Shown here: positions 34,613 to 45,800 of the stretch, one piece after another
Layout: every line of letters starts with the position of its first letter
How positions within the stretch are numbered: position 1 is the stretch's first letter
NCBI RefSeq assembly: GCF_002575655.3
Contig: NC_053041.3
Span: forward strand, 377,377,054-377,441,053
Origin: Aegilops tauschii subsp. strangulata
Lineage: Eukaryota; Streptophyta; Magnoliopsida; Poales; Poaceae
DNA length: 64,000 nt
Reading direction: 5' to 3'
Made by a program: the position numbers and the translations under genes
The notes under the pieces: generated by a model
The model's input: the letters and a program-made list of their open reading frames with translations, nothing else
What the model was told of the DNA's origin: nothing
Databases searched by the model: none

Positions 34613-36170
34613 TGATACGTCTCCAACATATCTATAATTTTTTATTGCTCCATGCTATTATATATTCTGTTTTGGATGTTTAATGGGCTTATTTCTACAC
34701 TTATATATTATTTTTGTGATTAACCTATTAACCCAAGGCCGAGTGCAAATTGTTGTTTTTTGCCTATTTCAGTGTTTCGCAGAAAAGGAATATCAAACGG
34801 AGTCCAAACGGAATGAAACCTTCGGGAGCATGATTTTTGGAACAAACGTGATCCAGAGGACTTGGAGTGGATGTCAAGCAATCAACGAGGAAGCCATGAG
34901 GCAGGGGGTGTGCCTACCCCCTGGGCGCGCCCTCCACCCTCGTGGGCCCCTCGTAGCTCCACCGACCTACTTCTTCCTCCTATATATACCTACGTACCCC
35001 CAAACCATCGAGGAGCACCACAAAAACCAAATTCCATCGCCGCAACCTTCTGTACCCGCGAGATCCCATCTTGGGGCCTTTTTCGGCGCTCCGTCGAAGG
35101 GGGAATCGATCACGGAGGGCTTCTGCATCAACACCATAGCCTCTCCGATGATGTGTGAGTAGTGTACCACAGACCATCGGGTCCATAGTTATTAGCTAGA
35201 TGGCTTCTTCTCTCTCTTTGGATCTCAATACAAAGTTCTCCTCGATCTTCTTGGAGATCTATTTGATGTAACTCTTTTTGCGGTGTGTTTGTCGAGATCC
35301 GATGAATTGTGGGTTTATGATCAAGATTCTATATGAAAAATATTTGAATCTTCTCTGAATTCTTTTATGTATGATTGGTTATCTTTGCAAGTCTCTTCGA
35401 ATTATCAGTTTGGTTTGGCCTACTAGATTGATTTTCTTGCAATGGGAGAAGTGCTTAGCTTTGGGTTCAATCATGCGGTGCTCGATCCCAGTGACAGTAG
35501 GGGAAACGACACGTATTGTATTATTGCCATTGAGGATAAAAAGATGTGGTTTATATCATATTGCATGAGTTTATCCCTCTACATCATGTCATCTTACCTA
35601 ATTTGTTACTCTGTTCTTATGAACTTAATACTCTAGATGCAAGCTGGATAGCGGTCGATGTGTGGAGTAATAGTAGTAGATGCAGGCAGGAGTCGGTCTA
35701 CTTGTCGCGGACGTGATGCCTATATACATGATCATGCCTAGATATTCTCATAATTATGCACTTTTCTATCAATTGCTTGACAGTAATTCGTTCACCCACC
35801 GTAAATACTTATGCTCTTGAGAGAAGCCACTAGTGAAACCTGTGGCCCCCAGGTCTATTTTCCATCATATAAGTTTTCAATCTATTTTTACTTTGCAATC
35901 TTTACTTTTAATCTTTATCATAAAAATACCAAAAATATTGTCATCTCTATCAGATCTCACTTTTGCAAGTGGTCATGAAGGGATTGACAACCCCTTTATC
36001 GCGTTGGTTGCAAGGTTCTTATTTGTTTGTGTAGGTACGAGGGACTTGCGTGTGGCCTCCTACTGGATTGATACCTTGGTTCTCAAAAACTGAGGGAAAT
36101 ACTTACGCTACTTTGCTGCATCACCCTTTCCTCTTCAAGGGAAAACCAACGCAGTGCTCAAGAGGTAGCA
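34613..36170 (+). mobile_element. Gypsy solo LTR with perfect target duplications
   Basis: 1558 bp from TGATACGTCTCCAACA to GAGGTAGCA, flanked by ATGAC at 34608-34612 and 36171-36175. No internal sequence remains, so it is a solo LTR formed by recombination between the two LTRs of a full insertion. It is the same family as the LTRs of the 48-64 kb array, in the opposite orientation, with a TATATATA box at 34981. Confidence 0.92.
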
Positions 36171-36833
36171 ATGACAATGGTGATCATGACGGTGCTTTGG
36201 AGATGGAAATCAAAGGCACAAGATGATGATGGCCATATCATATCACTTCTTTTGATTGCATGTGATGTTTATCTTTTATGCACCTTATTTTGCTTAGTAC
36301 GGCGGTAGCATTATAAGATGATCTCTCACTAAATTTCAAGGTATAAGTGTTCTCCCTGAGTATGCACTGTTGCTACAATTTGTCGTGCCGAGACACCGCG
36401 TGATGATCGGGTGTGATAAGCTCTACGTTCACATACAACGGGTGCAAGCCAGTTTTGCACACGCAGAATACTCGGGTTAAACTGGACGAGCCTAGCATAT
36501 GCAGATATGGCCTCGGAAGAATGAGACCGAAAGGTCGAACATGAATCATATAGTAGATATGATCAACATAGTGATGTTCACCAAAAATATTATCATCCCT
36601 ATCATATCTCACTTTTGCAAGTGGCCGTGAAGGGATTGACAACCCCTTTATCGCGTTGGTTGCAAGGTTCTTATTTGTTTGTGTACGTACGAGGGACTTG
36701 CGTGTGGTCTCCTACTGGATTGATACCTTGGTTCTCAAAAACTGAGGGAAATACTTACGCTACTTTGCTGCATCACCCTTTCCTCTTCAAGGGAAAACCA
36801 ATGTAGTGCTCAAGAGGTAGCAAGAAGGATTTC

Positions 36834-36920
36834 TGGCGCCGTTGCCGGGGAGGTGTGCACCAAGTCAAGTCAAGATTTGATTTCCCGTCAACAAGCCATT
36901 TCTGGCGCCGTTGCCGGGGA
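36834..36920 (+). promoter_or_regulatory. Two tRNA-Asp primer-binding sites in tandem
   Basis: TGGCGCCGTTGCCGGGGA occurs perfectly at 36834-36851 and again at 36903-36920, 69 bp apart. The first is 11 bases from the LTR end. Confidence 0.85.
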
Positions 36921-37108
36921 GTCTACGCACAAGTCAAGACATACCAAGTACCCATCACAAACTCTTATCCCTCGCATTACATTATTTGCCATTTGCCTCT
37001 CTTTTTCCTCTCCCCCACTTCACCTTGTCGTTTTATTCGCCCTCTCTTTCCGTTCACCTTTTTTTCGCTTGCTTCTTGTTTGGTTGTGTGTTGGATTGAT
37101 TGCTTGTC

Positions 37109-38400
37109 ATGATGGCTCAAGATAATACTAAATTGTGTGACTTTGCCACTACCAACAACAATGATTTTCTTAGCACTCCTATTGCTCCTCTTGCCAATGC
37201 TGAATCTTGTGAAATTAATGCTGCTTTGCTGAATCTTGTCATGAAACATCAATTCGTCGGCCTTCCTAGTGAAGATGCCGCTACCCATCTAAATAGCTTT
37301 GTTGATTTGTGTGATATGCAAAAGAAGAAATATGTGGACAATGATATTGTCAAATTGAAGCTATTTCCATTCTCGCTTAGAGATTGTGCTAAAACTTGGT
37401 TTTCGTCTTTGCCTAAAAATAGTATTGATTCTTGGAATAAGTGCAAAGATGCTTTTATCTCTAAGTATTTTCCTCCCGCTAAGATCATCTCTCTTAGAAA
37501 CGATATTATGAACTTTAAGCAACTTGATCACGAACATGTTGCACAAGCTTGGGAGAGAATGAAATTAATGATACGTAATTGCCCTACACATGGTTTGAAT
37601 TTATGGATGATTATACAAAAAATTTATGCCGGATTGAATTTTGCTTCTAGAAATCTTTTAGATTCGGCCGCGGGAGGCACTTTTATGGAAATCACTTTAG
37701 GAGAAGAAACTAAACTCCTAGATAATATTATGGTTAATTATTCTCAATGGCACACTAAAAGATCTACTAGTAAAAAGGTGCATGCAATTGAAGAAATTAA
37801 TGTTTTGAGTGGAAAGATGGATGAACTTATGAAATTGTTGCTAATAAGAGTGTTTCTTCTGATCCCAATGATATGCCTTTGTCTACTTTGATTGAGAATA
37901 ATAATGAATCTATGGACGTGAATTTTGTTGGTAGGAACAATTTTGGTAACAACGCTTATAGAGGAAACTTTAATGCTAGGCCGTATCCTAGTAATTCCTC
38001 TAATAATTATGGTAATTCCTACAACAACTCTTATGGGAATTTTAACAAGATACCCTATGATTTTGAGACTGGTGTTAAGGAATTCATGATTTCTCAAAAG
38101 AATTTCAATGCTTTGCTTGAAGAAAAACTGCCTAAGATTGATGAATTGGCTAGGAACGTGGATAGAATTTCTCTTGATGTTGACTCTTTGAAACTTATAT
38201 CTATTCCACCTAAGCATGATATCAATGAGTCTCTCAAAGCCATGAGAATTCCCATTGATGAGTGCAAAGAAAGAACCGCTAGGATGCGTGCTAAAAAAGA
38301 TTGCTTTGTGAAAGCGTGTTCTTCTAGTTTTCATGATAATAATGATGAAGATCTAAAAGTGATTGATGTGTCTCCTATTAAATCTTGTTTTGCAATATGA
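37109..38400 (+). pseudogene. Gypsy gag, frameshifted
   Basis: Starting at the ATG at 37109, the frame contains a retrotransposon-gag domain (about residues 40-180: VDLCDMQ, LKLFPFSLRD, AKTWFSSLP, FISKYFPPAK, ISLRNDI, QAWERMK). A one-base shift near 37836 moves the rest to another frame (37873-38400), which is Asn/Gly/Tyr-rich and ends with a Lys-rich segment. There is no CCHC zinc knuckle, as in several Athila-like gags. The protein would form the virus-like particle. Confidence 0.8.
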
Positions 38401-39191
38401 ATCTTGATAATGACGGGACTGGAGATGAGTCAACTTTAGTTAAAAGGCGTCCAAATGATTCGGAGTTTTTAGATCTTGATGCAAAAATTGGTAAAAGTGG
38501 GATTGAAGAGGTCAAAACTTTAGATAGCAATGAACCCACTATCTTGGATTTAAAGGAATTTAAGTATGAAAATTGCTCTTTGATAGATTGTATTTCCTTG
38601 TTGCAATCCGTGCTAAATTCTCCGCATGCTTATAGTCAAAATAAGGCTTTTACTAAACATATCGTTGATGCGTTAATGCAATCTTATGAAGAAAAGCTTG
38701 AATTGGAAGTTTCTATCCCTAGAAAACTTTATGATGAGTGGGAACCTACTATTAAAATTAAAATTAAAGATCATGAATGCTATGCTTTGTGTGATTTGGG
38801 TTCTAGTGTTTCCCCGATTCCAAAAACTTTGTGTGATATGTTGGGTTTCCGTGACTTTGATGATTGTTCTTTAAACTTGCACCTTGCGGATTCCACAATT
38901 AAGAAACCTATGGGAAGAATTAATGATGTTCTCATTGTTGCAAATAGGAATTATGTGCTCGTAGATTTCATTGTTCTTGATATAGATTGCAATCCTTCAT
39001 GTCCTATTATTCTTGGTAGACCTTTCCTTAGAACAATTGGTGCAATTATTGATATGAAGGAAGGAAATATTAGATTCCAATTTCCGTTAAGGAAAGGCAT
39101 GGAACACTTTCCTATAAATAAAATAAAATTACCTTATGAATCTATCATGAGAGCCACCTATGGATTGCATCCCAAAGATGGCAATACCTAG
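38400..39191 (+). pseudogene. Retropepsin-like aspartic protease domain
   Basis: The frame overlaps the gag end by a few bases in a different phase. It carries CALCD-type CYALCDLGSSVSPIP (active-site region with D-L-G-S), LHLADSTIKKP, LVDFIVLDID, CPIILGRPFL and IDMKEGNIRF. This order is standard for gypsy proteases; the GRPFLRT-type motif is the flap/hinge end. The frame stops at 39191 with no reverse transcriptase after it. Confidence 0.8.
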
Positions 39192-40990
39192 ATCTATCCT
39201 TGCCTTTATGCCTAGCTAGGGGCATTAAACGATAGCGCTTGTTGGGAGGCAACCCAATGTTATTTTAATTTTTTTCTTTTTGGTTATGTTTAGGAATAAT
39301 CCATCTAGATTCTGTTTAGATGTGGTTTTGTGTTTTAATTAGTGTTTGTGCCAAGTAGAACCTTTGGGAAGACTTGGGGAAAGTCTTTGCGATCTTGTTG
39401 TAAAAAACAGAAACTTTAGCGCTCACGAGATTAGCTACAACTTTTTACTGGAGAGTGTTATTTAGTTGATTATTTTTTAAGATGATTAATAGATAAATTC
39501 CTCACGTCCAGAAATTTATTTTAGAATTTTTGGAGTTCCAGAAGTTTGCATTAGTTACAGATTACTACAGACTATTCTGTTTTTGACAGATTCTGTTTTC
39601 GCGTGTTGTTTGCTTATTTTGATGAATCTATGGCTAGTAATGGAGTTTATGAACCATAGAAAAGTTGGAATACAGTAGGTTTAACACCAATATAAATAAA
39701 GAATGAGTTCATTACAGTACCTTGAAGTGGTGTTTTGTTTTCTTTCACTAACGGAGCTCACGAGATTTTCTGTTAAGTTTTGTGTTGTGAAGTTTTCAAG
39801 TTTTGGGTAAAGATTTGATGGATTATGGAACAAGGAGTGGCAAGAGCCTAAGATTGGGGATGCCCAAGGCACCCCAAGGTAAAATCTAAGGACACCAAAA
39901 AGCCTAAGCTTGGGGATGCCCCGGAAGGCATCCCCTCTTTTGTCTTCGTCCATCGGTAACTTAATTTGGAGCTATATTTTTATTCACCACATGATATGTG
40001 TTTTGCTTGGAGCGTCTTGTATGATTTGAGTCTTTGATTTTTAGTTCACCACAATCATCCTTTCTTTACACACCTTTTGCGAGAGACACACATTATTCGG
40101 AATTTATTAGAATACTCTATGTGCTTCACTTATATCTTTTGAGTTAAACAATTTTGCTCTAGTGCTTCACTTATACCTTTTAGAGCATGGTGGTGGTTAT
40201 ATTTTATAGAAATTATTGATCTCTCATGCTTCACTTATATTATTTTGAGAGTCCTTTAAAACAGCATGGTAATTTGCTTTGGTTATAAAATTAGTCCTAA
40301 TATGATAGGCATCCAAGATAAAAACTTTTAAGTGCATTAAATACTAAGAGAAGTTTGATACTTGATAGTTGTTTTGAGATATAAAGGTGGTGATATTAAA
40401 GTTGTGCTAGTTGAGTAGTTGTGAATTTGAGAAATACTTGTGTTGAAGTTTGCAAGTCCCGTAGCATGCACGTATGGTAAACGTTGTGTGACAAATTTGA
40501 AAGATGAGGTGTTCTTTGATTGTCATCCTTATGAGTGGCGGTCGGGGACGAGCGATGGTCTTTTCCTACCAATCTATCCCCCTAGGAGCATGCGCGTAGT
40601 GCTTGGTTTTTGATGACTTGTAGATTTTTGCAATAAGTATGTGAGTTCTTTATGACTAATGTTGAGTCCATGTATTATACGCACTCTCAACCTTCCATCA
40701 TTGCTAGCCTCTTCGGTACCGTGCATTGCCCTTTCTCACCTTGAGAGTTGGTGTAAACTTCGCCGGTGCATCCAAACCCCGTGATATGATACGCTCTATC
40801 ACACATAAACCTCCTTATATCTTCCTCAAAACAGCCACCATACCTACCTATTATGGCATTTTCATAGCCATTTCGAGATATATTGCCATGCAACTTTCCA
40901 CCGTTCCGTTTATTATGACACGCTTCATCGTTGTCATATTGCCTTGCATGATCTTGTAGTTGACATCGTATTTGTGGCAAAGCCACCATG
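39192..40990 (+). other. 3' untranslated region of the gag/protease copy
   Basis: Contains GTTGGGAGGCAACCCAAT (39242 region), the paired hairpins, three CTTCACTTATA repeats (reverse complement of TATAAGTGAAG; near 40127, 40163 and 40221) and CGGTCGGGGACGAGCGATGG. All are shared in order with the array units in reverse orientation. Confidence 0.75.
39854..39935 (+). other. Conserved hairpin pair in the 3' untranslated region
   Basis: 39912-39935: GGGGATGCC, loop CCGGAA, GGCATCCCC. 39854-39878: TTGGGGATGCC pairing with GGCACCCCAAG. These are the same pair as in the array and in the 8-15 kb element. Confidence 0.65.
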
Positions 40991-42173
40991 TGTTGGTGTA
41001 CAAAAGAAGGGGTGCACCTTTGTACCCCTTTACCTGTGCACGGATAGTCGGAGCCGCGCCCGCGGCCACACCAAGCAGAACAGGGGTGGTGAACCGAGGT
41101 AAAACCAAAGCCCAAGACAGCTAGAGCAACGCCAATGCCGAGACCACAAAGAAGCAGATAAGCGAAGCAGGTTCCCCCGGCAAGATCCTTGCCGGGGGCA
41201 GTCTCCGCGGCCCCGGAAAGGCCCTTGTCGGGGCGGCTTGTCAAACACCAGCGGAGCACACCACCCTTGAGCCCACGGTCTCCAACACCATCAACCACGT
41301 TGGGCCAGGGCTCGGGAGGCACCTCCATGGTGGCACGCAGATCTTCGTGAAGACAAGGAATATTCAAGATCAGATGAGGATTCAAAGACAACGATCCTCG
41401 GCAAGATCCTTGCTGAGGAGAGCCACAAGACCCCCGATAAGATCCTTGCCGGGGATGACAGCACGCCACGGAAAGACCCTTGCCGGGCCACCCGGCAAGG
41501 CCCTCACCAAGGGCGTCAGCGGGGCCACTGCCAGGCCCGCACCAACCAAGTCTCCACCGCCGTTCGCATGCAGCTGCCAGCCCAACCAGCTGGGCGGGCA
41601 CCTGCGTGCCAACATGCAGCTTCCAAGCCAACTCAGCACACGCCTGCGTGGCGGCATGCAGATCTTCGTGAAGACCCTACCACCGGCACCTCAGCTGCCT
41701 GCCTGCCTACATGGCGCCGCATGCGTCGCTGGCCAGGGCGCGTGTCGAAGCAAGGAGGAGCGGCGACGGACGGTATGGGCCTTGTTCCCGTCCCCGATAA
41801 AGCAAGGGGACACCTAAGCTACGTATTAAATGCGTCTTGTCCTGTAATACGAGCGATAAGCTCGCGGCACTGTAGGCCTTTCCACCTCCTTTGTGCCACT
41901 GTGGCAGCCCCTTTCGACTATAAAAGGAGGCCCATGGCGTACTGGAGAAGGATTCGGCTCTTTGGAACCACTCAACCACCGTAGCTAGTTCAAGGGCTCA
42001 AGAACACTCAATACATCCACCAAAGCAGGACTAGGGTTTTACGCATCCTCGCGGCCCGAACCTGGGTAAACGATCCTTGTGTTGATTACTAATCCTGCTC
42101 TTCTCGCAACCCTGCGCCCCGGCAACCGTAGTAGGGATTCTTGTGATCCCATAGGTGTCGTTCCACACCGACA
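40991..42173 (+). repeat. 5' LTR of the Tat-like element
   Basis: 1183 bp, TGTTGGTGTACAAAAG to CACACCGACA. A TATA-like GACTATAAAAGGAGG lies near 41917. The LTR interior carries several GGCAAGATCCTTGCC palindromes. Confidence 0.85.
41174..41198. repeat. Perfect hairpin in the Tat-like LTR
   Basis: Arms CCCCCGGCAAG and CTTGCCGGGGG around ATC. Related palindromes follow at 41396-41418 and near 41430-41455 and 41465-41490. The 3' LTR repeats them at 47292-47316, 47514-47536 and onward. Confidence 0.8.
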
Positions 42174-42177
42174 TCTT

Positions 42178-42195
42178 TGGCGCGCCAGGTAGGGG
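42178..42195 (+). promoter_or_regulatory. Primer-binding site of the Tat-like element
   Basis: TGGCGCGCCAGGTAGGGG lies four bases inside the LTR. The matching tRNA (probably an Arg isoacceptor) is from memory. Confidence 0.7.
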
Positions 42196-42247
42196 GCGCA
42201 ATTGTGAGGATCTGGTCTAGTAGTTAGCCTAGCGTTTCTTTATCGCC

Positions 42248-42346
42248 ATGGCTCCCAAGAAGAAGACGGCCAAAAGGACAGCGCCGCCTGCGAACGCGAA
42301 GGACGCCAGCGCGGCAACAGAAAAGCTAAGTCATTCAGAGCCTTGA
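42248..42346 (+). pseudogene. Gag N-terminal stub
   Basis: ATG with a Lys-rich start (MAPKKKTAKR) runs only 32 codons to TGA, where sequence jumps to the 3' part of the element. The rest of gag-pol is deleted. The start resembles MAPKKN in the fragment at 29195. Confidence 0.65.
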
Positions 42347-42835
42347 GTTATTTCCTTTTATACATAAGGTTATCGTCCTCAGAGATCTTGCCTATGTATG
42401 GAAAACCTGCACGCAAAGGGGCCCTCCCGCAATTGGCAACACCCTTGTTCTGTTTCGAGTCTGCTCAACAGCTCAAGCGGCCTCGTCGAGAGTGGCAGGG
42501 TGGCCTTCCGCACTTGGCAATGCTCTCAATTCTGACTCGAGTCAAGCTCGATAGTTCGGGCGGCCGCGCTAAGGGCGGTTAGGTGGTTCGCCCGGTAGCA
42601 AGCACACCCGGCAGGCCAATGGGGATCCATCCCCAAGACGCCGCCCTGGGTTTACGCGCCGGCAAGCCTACCCAGTTACGTAGGGTGGACATACAAGGGA
42701 GAATCGAACAGGAAAATAACGTGCATAATATCATAAGTACTGCAGAGTTATATTACATCAATTGTCACCGCGGTTCAACTAAAGATAGAAATTGTCTTGG
42801 CCATGAACCTGCAGCGACGATAAGAAACGGGGTGC

Positions 42836-45800
42836 CTAATCCCGGCGCTGGCCCTCCACCCTCAGAATTCCACCGACACCGCTGATGATGGGCTTGATGC
42901 GCTCCCTGAGCGGCGCGAGGTCAGTATCCTTCGGCAAGCTCTCCAGCGCGGCGTCGAAGTCGAGGTCGGGGTACCAGTATGCCACCTTGGTGAGAACCTT
43001 GGTCATGGCGCCCTGGCAAAGCCTCCGGGCCTCGTCGGGCAGCGAGGTCGCCCGGTTGGTGTGAAGCTGCTCCAGGGCCCCGAGAACACACTCGAAGAAC
43101 AGGGTCACCTTGGCGTTGGTGGTCCCGCTGTGCTCTGGGCGTACCTTACATTGGGCATCCCTATAGCTGCTAGCTGCACGGTGATCGTGCCGGCGACGTC
43201 CTCGAGACGGCCGATCCAGCGGTTCACCCCTCCACGGAATCCTTGTGCTCAGCGGCCTCGTTCTTCCGCAGCTGCTTCTCGGTCTCCAGCTCCTTGGCCA
43301 GGGTCCCTTCCCGGGCCTTGGCCTCCGTGAGCGTTCCCTCGAGACCCTCCAGCTTCAGCCTGAGGTCTTTGATGGAGGTGTTGGCCTCGAAGAGCTCCCC
43401 GGCCTTGCTGACGGCCACGCCCTGCGCCTCCGTCAGGGCGCCGTTGAGCGTGTCCTTCTCCTGGGACAGCTTCACGGCCTGCTCCTTCAGCCCGTCCTGC
43501 TCCACCTCCAGCTCCTTCACCTAGCCGGCGTGAACCAGAGCCTGGGCATCGAGCGCCTCCCTGTGGCTCTGCTCTAGCTCTTGGGTCCACTGCAAGACAA
43601 GCTTCTCCACCTCCTCGCCCTTGGCGCGGAGTTTGGCATCGATGTCCGCCTCGCGCTTGGCGAGATCCTCCTCCTGGGTGTTCAGGGCGGCCTCGTGCTG
43701 GGTCCGGGCGGCTTCGGCGGCAGCAGCCAAGTTCTTCGTCATCTCTTGGGCCTTCTCGACGTTGGCCAACTTCATGGTGAGCTCCACATCGCGCTTGGCC
43801 AGCTCGCCCTGGGCGGCCTTCAGCTCGTCGCGAGCCTGGCGGAACTAGTCCTGCGTCTCGACGACACGCTTCTGGAGGTCCGCCTCCGCCTTCTCTGCCA
43901 CCGCCATCCTGGACCTACCTTTGTCCAGGCGGGCATGGTGGAGCGCCTGGAGCCTCGGGAAGTTGGCACCCATGGCCTGGAGTAGCCGCTCCTCCTGGGA
44001 GCCATCGCCACCAACGCTCGGCTCATCGACGACCTCGAATCCGGCGGAGGCGAGCACTTCGTCGTCGAACACCTCTCCCTCGACGGGGGCCCTGGTGCTC
44101 GATGCGCCGAGGAGGTGGACGGAGAGGTCGTCGCTCACCTTCAGGTACTTGCCGGAGCCGGAGGCAGCGGAGGAGGAAGGCTGGTCATCGACCACCTCCT
44201 CCTCGGCGGCTGCCTTGCCGGAGTCTTCGGCAGGCCTCTTGCCGGCCTCCTCGGCAGTAGCCTTGCCGGACTCCCCGGCAGGCCCCTTGGCGGCGTCCTC
44301 CGCAGCACCCTTGACGGACTCCTCAGCAGCGACCTTCTCGGCTTCTGCCGCGGCGTCCTTGGCGACGTCCTCAATGATGGTGTCTATGTCTTCCTGGTCC
44401 GCCGGTGGACGATCTGGGCACCAAGGAGGGGATGAGACGAAGCCAAAACCAAGAATCAGCAAGAAAAGAAAAAGAACGAAGACAAAAGGCGAGCGGCTTA
44501 CCCGTGCCAGCCTGAGGAACAGAGGTCCCCTCCCCGCCGGCATCTGGCACCGAGGCGAAGCCACCAGCACCCAAGTTCTCCTCCTCCTCCATGTGCGTGG
44601 GCTAGGGGCTTGGCGCCCTTGCCGAGGACGCCCCTCGGGGCGGCGTGGTTGATGGGGATGGCATGTTGGGAGTAGCCCTCTGTGGCTCCTCCTGCTGCTG
44701 CTTTCCTCCTGCATACATGGCAAGGTTAGCACCAAAGCATCATACCCCTGACACATGTCGACGAGTGGTGAGTGAGGAACTTACGCTGGGGGCTGTGCCG
44801 GGGGCTGCTGTCCGGGATGCTCAACACCACCAGTTGTGCCCTTGAAGTACCAGCCGGAGGCTGGCCGCCCGCCGAGGCCTTGGCCCTCTTCACCCTCTGG
44901 GCCAGCGTCTCCGCGTCCCTACAAAGATGAAAACAAGTCAAGACAAACGGTGCAGATTGAGGAGATAGAGATGACGGGAAAGAGCAGGATACTTACTCGT
45001 CGTCCACCTCCTCCTCTGTTGCCTTTCTCTTCCTCCTCGGGCTGAGGGACCCGAAGTCGAAAGTCACCCCCGCGCCGGCGTCTGCCGGAGGAGGGGAGGA
45101 GGGCGGAGTCTACGCGCGCTTGGACGAAGAGGAAGCAGATGCCTTCTTCTTCGCCACCGCGACCTTCACCACCTTCTTCGCCGCCGCGGCCCTCGTCTGA
45201 CGCGCGGACTCCTCCGGGGACTTTGGCCGCGGCGCGACCTTGACGGGCCGCACCGGCTCGCCAGAAGTGGCCCGATGCAGCACTCGCCCTCTCCCCGTGG
45301 CCGGAGGGTCAACAGCCCCGGCCTCCTCCTCCGACGACTCGTTGGCCGCATCCTCGACCAGAGGAGCCTCGGTGCCGGCGCTGCTGGCTTCCCCGGCGTC
45401 CGCCGCCCACCGGGCGAGCTCCTCCTCTTCCGCGGCCGTCGCGGCCTTGTCCTCCACACCACCAGCGCTGCCGGCCTCCTCGGCAAGCTGCGCCTCCATC
45501 GCCCTGGCGGCAATATAGTCCAGTTCTGCCAGGGAGGTGTCCTGGACGAGCTGCCGCTCGGCGTCGGCGTTGACGTATCCCTCGTGCAGAGTGTCGAAGA
45601 ACTGCTACACCTGGATGTCCTCCGGCTCGACCCAGCTCGGGTTAGGGCCATGCGCGTTGCAGTCCGGCATCATGGCGATGATGTCGGTCCGGCGCGAATT
45701 ATTCCACAGCGGGACCACTCCTGCCAGCAACTTGAACAGAGGCCCCTTAACGACCTTGCCGGCCTTCACGGCGGCCCTCGCGACCTTGCCGGTCCGCTCG

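Larger units (their letters stand above)
33973..36579 (+). mobile_element. Angela-type internal 5' leader, split by a solo LTR and truncated
   Basis: Leader sequence 33973-34612 continues at 36176-36579 (GGTGATCATGACGGTGCTTT, GGGTGTGATAAGCTCTACG). No gag or pol remains. At 36579/36580 it joins the interior of a gypsy LTR. Confidence 0.85.
36580..40990 (+). mobile_element. Truncated gypsy element with gag and protease only
   Basis: It starts inside the 5' LTR (36580-36822), followed by the primer sites, gag, a protease-like frame and a long 3' untranslated region. The 3' end is cut by the Tat-like insertion at 40991. No RT, RNase H or integrase region lies between the protease frame and the 3' UTR, so this copy is non-autonomous by structure. 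LTR end, primer sites and 3' UTR match the array at 48050-64000 in reverse orientation. Confidence 0.85.

Noticed and set aside
41347..41984. Overlapping long ORFs on both strands in the Tat-like LTR (also 47072-48073)
   Set aside because: They lie inside LTR sequence and arise from GGCAAG palindromes and high GC; the two LTRs repeat them, so they are not host genes.
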